Source: Gemmatimonadota bacterium
GTDB lineage: Bacteria > Gemmatimonadota > Gemmatimonadetes > Longimicrobiales > Longimicrobiaceae
Direction of reading: 5' to 3'
NCBI GenBank assembly: GCA_028287185.1
Contig: JAQBQD010000029.1
Coordinates: forward strand, 62,001-126,000
Length of the DNA: 64,000 bases
Of this stretch, positions 58,035 to 64,000 are shown in pieces (the first letter of the stretch is position 1; each line of letters starts with the position of its first letter). The notes below the pieces were generated by a model that was given only the letters and a program-made list of their open reading frames with translations, searched no databases and was not told the origin of the DNA. The position numbers and the translations under genes are program-made.

Positions 58035-59615
58035 CTACGCCTCCGCCGCGATGGCGCGCACCACGTCGTCGATGGCGGCGCGAACCCGGGCCGAGGACAG
58101 GCCCGAGCCGTTGACGATGATGGAGAACACCACCTGCCGCCCATCGGCCGTGGTGGCGAAGCCGCTCAGCGAGTCCACGTTGCCGATGGACCCCGTCTTC
58201 GCGGAGACGCGCCCCGTCAGGTCCAGCAGCCGCGACTGCAGCGAGCCCGCGCGCCCCGCCACCGGCAGACCCGCGCGCACCATCTCCTGCTCCGGCGAGC
58301 GGCGGACGTAGGACAGGATCTGCACGAAGGCGTGCGGCGTCACCAGGTTCTCGGCGGAAAGGCCGGAGGCGTCGCGGAGCTTGAAGGCCGTGCTGTCCAC
58401 GCCGACGACCCGGGTGAGAAAGTCGCGCTCCAGCGCCAGGCCCGCGTCCCAGCTCCCCTCGCCGCGCCGCTCGCGTGCCAGCGTCTTCAGGAGCTGCTCC
58501 GCGATCCAGTTCTGGCTCTTGAGAAGGATGGGCGCGATCACCTGCGGCAGCGGCGGCGACAGGCGCTCGGCCAGCGGCGCGGCCGTCGCGGCGGCGGATC
58601 GCGCGGGGTCGGACACCACCCGCACCTCCGGCGCGTCCACGGCGATCCCGCGCGCCACCAGCACCTCGCGGAACACGGTGGCGGCGTAGCGGGCCGCGTC
58701 GTCCACCGCGAACGACTCGGTGCGCGGGCCGGCGTTCAGCGGCGTCTCGCCGTATGCGCGGATGGCGCCCGGGCCGGCGCCGCGCTCCAGGTCCAGCGTC
58801 TGCGGGCGCCCGGCGGCCACGGTGCGCGTGCGGTTCTCGAAGCGCACGTACGCCGTCCGCGGCTCCCACGAGATGCGCGCGGGCTCCCCGGCGGCCGCGC
58901 CGGGCTCGATGCGGAGATCGACCGAGTTGTCGTTGAAGGCCAGCGCGCCCACGGGCGCCGCGTACCACCACAGCAAGTCGTATCCCTGCCACTCGCCGCG
59001 CACGTGCTCGCCGTCGAACCAGCTCTCGTCGCCCACGACTGCGCCCGCCACCCGGCGGATGCCCCGCGCCCGCAGCGAGTCCGCCAGCGCCTCCAGCGCC
59101 GACGTTCGCGTGGCGCCGTATCGCCCGGACAGCGTGGGATCTCCGCGCCCGAAGAGGACCAGGTCGCCGCGCAGCACGCCTCCCTCGACCGGGCCCGTGC
59201 CGTAGACGGTGGTCCGCCAGCGGTACGCGGGACCGAGGAGGTGGGCGGCGGTGGAGGTGACCACCAGCTTGAGGTTGGAGGCGGGGACGAGCAGCTTCTC
59301 CGCGTCGCGGGCGTAGAGCACGCGGCCCGTCGCGGGGTCGGCGACCTCCACGCCCACGTGCGCCCGGCGCAGCTCCGCGCGGCCCAGGATGGAGTCGATG
59401 CGGGCGGCCAGCCGTCCCTGCTGCGCCGCCGCGGCGCGCGCGGCAGTGACGGACGGCCGCGGACTTGCTAGGTTGAGTGGCCCGCCCGCGCGCGCGGCGG
59501 CGGGAAGCACGACCAGCAGCAGCGCCGCAGCCAGCGCCCGCGTCCCGCGGCGCGGCAGGGCGCGCGGAGGCCAGACGCGGAGGAGCGACGGTGCGGCAGC
59601 GGTGGATGACTTCAT
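58035..59615 (-). CDS. dacB: D-alanyl-D-alanine carboxypeptidase/endopeptidase, PBP4 type (S13), copy 2
   Basis: 526 residues starting MKSSTAAAPSLLRVWPPRAL, with a hydrophobic export segment ALAAALLLVVLPAAARA. Catalytic SxxK in LLVPASNLKLVV (Ser113/Lys116), GRGDPTLSGRYG, SxN region LLKSQNWIAEQLL, and KTG in VSAKTGSIGNVDSLSGFATT. It has a longer insertion between the first two motifs than copy 1 (40284-41657), as in typical PBP4. Divergent from the response regulator at 59638; the start codons are only 22 bp apart. Confidence 0.93.
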   Translation of the reverse strand: MKSSTAAAPSLLRVWPPRALPRRGTRALAAALLLVVLPAAARAGGPLNLASPRPSVTAARAAAAQQGRLAARIDSILGRAELRRAHVGVEVADPATGRVLYARDAEKLLVPASNLKLVVTSTAAHLLGPAYRWRTTVYGTGPVEGGVLRGDLVLFGRGDPTLSGRYGATRTSALEALADSLRARGIRRVAGAVVGDESWFDGEHVRGEWQGYDLLWWYAAPVGALAFNDNSVDLRIEPGAAAGEPARISWEPRTAYVRFENRTRTVAAGRPQTLDLERGAGPGAIRAYGETPLNAGPRTESFAVDDAARYAATVFREVLVARGIAVDAPEVRVVSDPARSAAATAAPLAERLSPPLPQVIAPILLKSQNWIAEQLLKTLARERRGEGSWDAGLALERDFLTRVVGVDSTAFKLRDASGLSAENLVTPHAFVQILSYVRRSPEQEMVRAGLPVAGRAGSLQSRLLDLTGRVSAKTGSIGNVDSLSGFATTADGRQVVFSIIVNGSGLSSARVRAAIDDVVRAIAAEA

Positions 59616-59637
59616 CAGCCCCGGGAGTGGTGGTACG

Positions 59638-60558
59638 ATGAGCGACGTCCTCTTCGCCGACGACGACGAGGGGATCCGCCTGATGGTGGCCGACGTGCTG
59701 CGCACGGGCGGCCACGCCGTGCGCCTGGCATCCGGCGGCGCCGCGGCGCTGGACGAGGTGCGCCGCTCGTCGCCCGACCTGGTGATCCTGGACTGGCGCA
59801 TGGGCAAGCCCGACGGCATCGAGGTCTGCCGCGAGATCAAGCAGGACCCGCGCCTGGCGCACCTTCCGGTCCTGATCCTGACCGGGCAGGGCGAGCTGGA
59901 GGACCGGCTGGCGGGCTTCGACGCCGGCGCCGACGACTACCTGGCGAAGCCCTTCGACCCGCGCGAGCTGCTGGCGCGCGCCGGCGCCCTGCTGCGCCTG
60001 TCCCGCACCGCGCGCGACCGCAATCCCACCTCGGGCCTGCCCGGCGGCGAGGCGCTGTACGCCGAGATCGACCGCCGCCGCGCGGAGGGGGCGCCCTTCG
60101 CCGTGTGCTACTTCGACCTGGACCACTTCAAGCCGTTCGCCGACCACTTCGGCTTCGCCGTGGCGGACGACGCCATCCGCGACGCGGGCGCGGCGGTGAC
60201 GTGGGTGGCGGACGGGGCACCGGGCAGCTTCGTGGGCCACATCGGCGGCGACGACTTCGTGCTGCTGTGCGACCCCGGGGATGCGCGCCGGCTGGCGGCG
60301 CAGGCGCAGATGCGCTTCGCCAACGGCCTGGTCTCGCACCTTCTGCCCGACGCGGTGAAGGCCGGCTCGTACCGGGCCGAGGACCGCTACGGCGTGCTGC
60401 GCGACTTTCCCCTCACCCGCCTGTCCGCCGCCGTGGTGCGCATCGACCCCGCGCGCTGGCCGGGGATGGACCGCCTGGGCGAGGTCGTCTCCGCCGCCAA
60501 GCGCCGTGCCAAGTCCGAGGAAGGCGGCGGCATCGACGAAGTCGACCTCCATCCCTGA
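59638..60558 (+). CDS. Response regulator with degenerate GGDEF output domain
   Basis: 306 residues. The receiver domain has DDD at 8-10, phospho-acceptor Asp52 in VILDWRM, LILTGQGELEDRLAG (Thr82) and Lys104 in YLAKPFD. The C-terminal domain follows NPTSGLPGGEALYAEIDRRR, FAVCYFDLDHFKPFADHFGF and IGGDDFVLLCDPGD at 201-214; GGDDF replaces GGDEF, and the usual RYGG is HIGG. Diguanylate cyclase activity is therefore doubtful; it could bind GTP or c-di-GMP or interact with a partner. No histidine kinase lies next to it. Confidence 0.88.
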   Translation: MSDVLFADDDEGIRLMVADVLRTGGHAVRLASGGAAALDEVRRSSPDLVILDWRMGKPDGIEVCREIKQDPRLAHLPVLILTGQGELEDRLAGFDAGADDYLAKPFDPRELLARAGALLRLSRTARDRNPTSGLPGGEALYAEIDRRRAEGAPFAVCYFDLDHFKPFADHFGFAVADDAIRDAGAAVTWVADGAPGSFVGHIGGDDFVLLCDPGDARRLAAQAQMRFANGLVSHLLPDAVKAGSYRAEDRYGVLRDFPLTRLSAAVVRIDPARWPGMDRLGEVVSAAKRRAKSEEGGGIDEVDLHP

Positions 60559-60748
60559 CCCCGGCCCGCCTCTCCGATCCCGCGCGGACCTCGGTCGGCC
60601 GCGGAGCCCTTCCCGTGTCCACGTTCAGCTCCGCGGCCGGCGATCCGCGAAAGCCCGTCACGGTACGCCCGCGACGATCCGCGGACGCAATATACGGCTT
60701 GTCCCAGGCGGCGCACCAACCGACGGCGAAAACCGGGGAGACGGCGAA

Positions 60749-60780
60749 GCGCGGCGCGGACTCAGGGGTCCGCGCCGCGC
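60749..60780. terminator. Terminator between response regulator and zinc-ribbon gene
   Basis: GCGCGGCGCGGAC and GTCCGCGCCGCGC pair over 13 bp around TCAGGG, and CTTCTTT follows on the plus strand. It lies 190 bp after the regulator stop and 40 bp from the convergent zinc-ribbon gene, so it may serve both. Confidence 0.8.
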
Positions 60781-60820
60781 CTTCTTTCGATGGGATGTGG
60801 ATCGGCCGCCGGCCGCGCCG

Positions 60821-61666
60821 TCAGGCCGTCGCGGCGCCGGGGCCGGGACCGTTCAGCCGCGAGGCGCCGAACATCACCTCGGGGAACTCGTAGACGATCA
60901 CGCCCTCGTCCGTCACGTCCGACCGCACGCGCAGGCCGTCGTCCAGCGAGTTGAGCACCTTCTCGGCCCGCGGCAGCGCCCAGTTGAGCGACGAGGCGAC
61001 CTCCGTCACCGTCAGCTTGCCCTGGCGTTGCGCGGCCAGGCGCAGCACGTCGGGCTGCAGGGCCGCGATGAGCTGCTCGCGCCGCGTCTCCCGCGCCGTC
61101 TCGGCCGAGCGCTGCAGGAAGAAGCCCCCCACCGCCGCCATCGCGCCGAACACGAACGGCACGAACTCGGCGTTCGCGAGGGCCACCGTCATCATCATCA
61201 CGGCGAAGACGTACAGGGCGATGGAGCCGCGGTGCCTGCGCCGCTCGGCCCACGGCGAGACGCCGCCGGCGTTGCCGCGCTCGGCCAGGGGCTGGCCGCC
61301 GTGCTCGGCGAGGGCCACGGCGCGCTGCCCGTACGGCCCCCACTTGAAGTTGCAGGCCGGGCAGATGCGGTGGTCCTTGCGCATCAGGTAGTACGCCAGC
61401 CCGCCCACGCCCAGCAGCGTGCCGGTGATCACGGTGACGCCCACCAGCTTGCCCACGTTGGCGCCCCGGGTGAAGTAGCCGTATCCCTGCCCGCTGTATC
61501 CGCAGCGCGGGCAGGTGCCCACCGGCTCGTCGCCGCGGTTCATCACGCCGTGCGTGGGCCGCCCGTACGAGGGCTCCACCACGGCGCGCTGGGCGATCCG
61601 CTCGCCGCACGAGGCGCAGTCGCTCCTGCCCTGGGGTACGTGCGCTCCGCAGATGGAACAGTACAT
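60821..61666 (-). CDS. Zinc-ribbon membrane protein with a winged-helix-like tail
   Basis: 281 residues. The N-terminus MYCSICGAHVPQGRSDCASC is one zinc ribbon; CPRCGYSGQGYGYFTRG starts a second that closes at ICPACNFKWGPYGQ. A membrane segment (KLVGVTVITGTLLGVGGLAY) lies between, and two more (IALYVFAVMMMTVALANAEF and VPFVFGAMAAVGGFFLQ) follow. The C-terminal 90 residues (LIAALQPDVLRLAAQRQGKL, TVTEVASSLNWALPRAEKVL, SDVTDEGVIVYEFPE) read like a winged helix that would sense or bind on the cytoplasmic side. Role unknown. Confidence 0.75.
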   Translation of the reverse strand: MYCSICGAHVPQGRSDCASCGERIAQRAVVEPSYGRPTHGVMNRGDEPVGTCPRCGYSGQGYGYFTRGANVGKLVGVTVITGTLLGVGGLAYYLMRKDHRICPACNFKWGPYGQRAVALAEHGGQPLAERGNAGGVSPWAERRRHRGSIALYVFAVMMMTVALANAEFVPFVFGAMAAVGGFFLQRSAETARETRREQLIAALQPDVLRLAAQRQGKLTVTEVASSLNWALPRAEKVLNSLDDGLRVRSDVTDEGVIVYEFPEVMFGASRLNGPGPGAATA

Positions 61667-62041
61667 GGCTCGCTCCCGATGTAGCCTGCGGTCCGGCCGC
61701 CGAAGGGGCGGCGGGGACATGCGATGTGACGTGAAGCCCCTCCAGCATACTCGTTGTTGATACGACCATGCCGGCAAAAAGATTCACCCGCCCGCGCGGC
61801 GCGTGCGAGGTGGCCGGTGATCGGCCTGCAAGATGGAATCCCGGGACGATCCGGGCCATTCGGAAACCCGCCTTCGATCCACCGTCGCCCACCACCCCGT
61901 GCCTCGAATCCAAGGCCGGGTCACACGGAATCGGCCGACTCGTCGGATCGGGAGCCGGCCGCTTCGTATGCCGAGGCTCGCTGATTCCCTCCGCGCCCGA
62001 GCCTCGGTAGATGCGTGGGCGGGCTGGCAGCGCGCCTCCCG
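61667..62041. other. Intergenic region upstream of the zinc-ribbon gene
   Basis: No gene is supported. The first 120 bp are AT-richer than average (CATACTCGTTGTTGATACGA), which suits a promoter for the minus-strand gene, but no clear hexamer pair was found. TCGA-rich sequence fills the rest. Confidence 0.4.
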
Positions 62042-63064
62042 CTACCAGCGCGCCCGGAAGCCGCGGGCGTCCACGTGCACGAAGGGGCCGTGGGTATCGC
62101 TGGACAGGTAGACGCCGCAGCCGCCGATCAGGTCGGGGTGCGCGGCCTCCACGCGCTCCACCGCGCGGCGGATGACCTCGCCGTCGCGCTCGTCGCTCGC
62201 GCCGTCGCCGTTCAGGTCATCCATCCGTCCGTCGCCATCGTTGTCCACCCACACGTCCGAGGCGTCGCCGTACATGTGGCGCGACAGGCGCGCGCGGCCG
62301 TCGCCGCCGGGGCCGTTGTACTGCGGCGTGCGGTAGCCGCTCATGATGGCGAAGCGCTCGGCGCGCACGCCCATGGCGTTCAGCTCCTGCATCACCAGCT
62401 CCAGCTTGTCCACCAGGCGCAGGTCCAGCGCCAGGTACTTGGGCCACACCTCGAACTGGTCCTTGGTGAGGAAGTCGCGCAGGCGGAAGTGCTCGGAGAC
62501 GCGCGTGTCCTGGTTCTCGGGCGTCACCTCGATGAAGCCCTGCGGCGGCGCGTACTCGTCCGCGCGCACCTCGCCCTCGGTGGGGTATCGGCCGATGTGG
62601 TAGCCGTTGAGGTACCCGTCGCGCTTGAGGTCGAAGGGAACGCGGGTGATGACGGACAGCCCGTCCACGTCCTGCGCCCACGCGCCCGACGACAGCCGCA
62701 GGTGCCAGATGCCGTTGGCGGGCGGCGTCACGATGCCCAGCGACAGCCGCGTGCGCCCCAGCAGCCCCGGCGAGCGCGTGCCCGACAGCGCCTGCCACGT
62801 GTACCACACATCCGCCGGCGAGTTCTCGGCCCACACCAGCGGCAGGTCCAGCGGGCGCACGGGATCGGCGAACACCGCGCGCAGCTTGCCGCTGCGCCCG
62901 AACGCCACCGTGGCGATGCGCGCCATCTCGTCCTCCCGCGCCGGCGCGCCGCGAAGGCTCGAGCGTGCGGCCGGGAGGGCGGACGGCGCCGCGATCCCGA
63001 GAGACGCCCCGACGGACACGGCGGCCGCGGCCGAGAGGGCGAGGGCGGAGCGGAAAGCCTTCAT
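62042..63064 (-). CDS. M15/YcbK-like (DUF882) peptidase with an EF-hand-like insert
   Basis: 340 residues with a signal peptide (LALSAAAAVSVGASLGIAAP). An N-terminal beta domain (TWQALSGTRSPGLLGRTRLS) is followed by the YcbK/M15 zinc-peptidase domain: SEHFRLRDFLTKDQF, AIMSGYRTPQYN, SRHMYGDASDVWVD (His263, Asp270) and THGPFVHVDARG (His330) are the zinc ligands and active-site residues. Between them residues 274-294 read DNDGDGRMDDLNGDGASDER, two overlapping calcium-binding EF-hand-like loops. Good AGGAG ribosome site. Probably trims peptidoglycan in the periplasm, perhaps stabilised by calcium. Confidence 0.85.
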   Translation of the reverse strand: MKAFRSALALSAAAAVSVGASLGIAAPSALPAARSSLRGAPAREDEMARIATVAFGRSGKLRAVFADPVRPLDLPLVWAENSPADVWYTWQALSGTRSPGLLGRTRLSLGIVTPPANGIWHLRLSSGAWAQDVDGLSVITRVPFDLKRDGYLNGYHIGRYPTEGEVRADEYAPPQGFIEVTPENQDTRVSEHFRLRDFLTKDQFEVWPKYLALDLRLVDKLELVMQELNAMGVRAERFAIMSGYRTPQYNGPGGDGRARLSRHMYGDASDVWVDNDGDGRMDDLNGDGASDERDGEVIRRAVERVEAAHPDLIGGCGVYLSSDTHGPFVHVDARGFRARW

Positions 63065-63187
63065 GCGGACTCCTGTCAGGTCAGATCCCCTCCCGCGGCA
63101 TCCGGAAGTGCAGCCCGGCGGCGAGTGCCCGAGGTTGCGATGGTACGATCCCGTCGAACCACCGTCGTCGAACGTCGATCCGGCCGA

Positions 63188-64000
63188 TCAGCGCAGACGG
63201 ACGAGGTCGATGATGGGATGCCCCACCAGCGGCGAGCGGCCGGTGCGCACCCGTCCGCTGATGCGGAACTGCTGGAACGCCGCCAGCCTGCGCGCGGCGG
63301 CGAGCTGGTCCGGCGGCACGGCCACGTACACGAAGCCCGTCTCGCCGTTGGGGTCGCGCGCCAGGATGAACGGCTCGCCGGGCGTGAAGTCGGTGCGGAT
63401 GGCGTCGGCCGCCTGCAGCGATACGAAGCGCAGCGTCCACTCCACGTCGCGGCCGCGGAAGGCGTCGGGATCGGCGCGGATGGCGTCCAGCGTCACCCCG
63501 CCGGCGGCCTCCGCGGCGGTGCCGGCGACGGGGGTGCGTGTCCAGCCCTCCACCCGCACCCGCGTCCACTCGCCGTCGCGCGCCAGCACCTCCACCGGCG
63601 CGTCCGCATCCACCACCGCCATGGTGCCCGACGTCCGCGACGCGTGCAGCACCAGCGGCTGCTTGCGCGCCGGCGCCGCCGTCGAGACGGCCACGGTCCG
63701 CACCGGCGTCCGAGCGCCCGCGAGCGCCCTGGCCCCCGGTCCCGCGGCCGCGGCAGGCGATCGGGCCACGGCCGGAGCCGAAGCGGGCTTCGCCGGCGGA
63801 GCGGACGGACGCACCACCCCCGCCGGAAGATGCACCGGGGATGCCGCTGGACGCGAAGGAGCGTTCGATGGTGCCGGAACCCGCGCACGAGCGACCGCCG
63901 GCGGAGTCGCGATCCTCCGAACGACCGGTGACGCGGGAGGAACAGATTGCGGCGCGGACGCGGCGACCGGGCGGTTCGCGGTTCCGGCGGCCGGCGTGCC
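63188..64000 (-). CDS. Ala/Pro-rich protein with an SH3-like domain, 5' end beyond right edge
   Basis: At least 271 residues are open to the window edge, without a stop. The first 130 are a disordered Ala/Pro/Arg-rich region, so a GTG at 63835 need not be the start. A compact domain follows: SGTMAVVDADAPVEVLARDG then EWTRVRVEGWTRTPVAG, typical of bacterial SH3-like folds, and a C-terminal beta-rich domain (RGRDVEWTLRFVSLQAADAI, EPFILARDPNGETGFVYVAV, FQQFRISGRVRTGRSPLVGH). Likely a secreted or envelope protein; no family can be named. It lies 123 bp from the M15-type gene. Confidence 0.6.
   Translation of the reverse strand, partial: GTPAAGTANRPVAASAPQSVPPASPVVRRIATPPAVARARVPAPSNAPSRPAASPVHLPAGVVRPSAPPAKPASAPAVARSPAAAAGPGARALAGARTPVRTVAVSTAAPARKQPLVLHASRTSGTMAVVDADAPVEVLARDGEWTRVRVEGWTRTPVAGTAAEAAGGVTLDAIRADPDAFRGRDVEWTLRFVSLQAADAIRTDFTPGEPFILARDPNGETGFVYVAVPPDQLAAARRLAAFQQFRISGRVRTGRSPLVGHPIIDLVRLR

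Overview
The window is about 64 kb of very GC-rich (roughly 70 %) chromosomal DNA from a bacterium with a Gram-negative-type envelope. It encodes Lgt, several lipobox lipoproteins, two PBP4-type peptidases, an NlpC/P60 hydrolase and a SPOR-like protein. Gene content, base composition and the 7-bp repeat that reads SDFGLRT in every frame suggest Gemmatimonadota, probably a Longimicrobium relative; this is inference, as no rRNA is present. Most genes lie on the minus strand. Many neighbours overlap by ATGA, GTGA or TTGA stop/start junctions, and GTG and TTG starts are common. No plasmid, phage, IS or CRISPR was seen.

Region by region (minus strand unless stated). 1-4.4 kb: NAD salvage cluster nrtR-pncB-nadE with two palindromic operator candidates between nrtR and pncB; nadE runs off the left edge. 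4.6-7 kb: two paralogous membrane/coiled-coil microproteins, yraN and a DAHP synthase, plus a SHOCT mini-gene on plus. 7.3-14.7 kb: rpsF-rpsR-rplI, then rsfS, a P-loop-less ParA-like/SPOR protein overlapping smc, and smc. 14.8-20.6 kb: ychF, a long Ig-repeat lipoprotein whose 3' part is broken, and a small lipoprotein. 21-26.8 kb: pth, rplY, prs, a zinc-ribbon protein, a small hypothetical, tRNA-Gln, ispE and a flippase-like membrane protein. 26.8-31.8 kb: a degenerate Hpt protein, a DUF2520 dehydrogenase-like protein, hflX, an orphan HicB, and a UPF0175/DUF3368 toxin-antitoxin pair with a frameshifted toxin. 31.9-39.5 kb: an ABC-F ATPase, a LEA2-like lipoprotein, an ABC ATPase and permease, rarA and a ZIP transporter. 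39.6-49.5 kb: acpS; then on plus a microprotein and dacB; then on minus an NlpC/P60 protein and a class-V aminotransferase; then on plus recX, an immunity-like gene and a penicillin acylase; then on minus a metallophosphoesterase. 49.6-54.8 kb: lgt, a sterol-desaturase family hydroxylase, a plus-strand gene with an eCIS-cargo-like N-terminus and papain-fold toxin-like C-terminus, csbD, a TFIIB-type zinc finger protein, and a membrane protein overlapping a stand-alone Lrp sensor domain. 54.8-64 kb: a Na+-type ABC exporter whose permease is fused to a CPBP protease, a second PBP4, a divergent REC/degenerate-GGDEF regulator, a zinc-ribbon membrane protein, an M15-type peptidase with an EF-hand-like insert, and a truncated Ala/Pro-rich protein.

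Most of the window is housekeeping: NAD synthesis, translation and its quality control, chromosome segregation, cell-wall turnover, lipoprotein maturation. The less ordinary items are the eCIS-like papain-fold cargo candidate (51.7-52.7 kb), the NrtR operator pair, the pseudo-ParA/SPOR protein coupled to smc, the Hpt protein without phospho-acceptor histidines, hflX with a likely non-standard start, and two genes showing frameshift damage. All family calls come from reading motifs by eye; none was confirmed by a database search.
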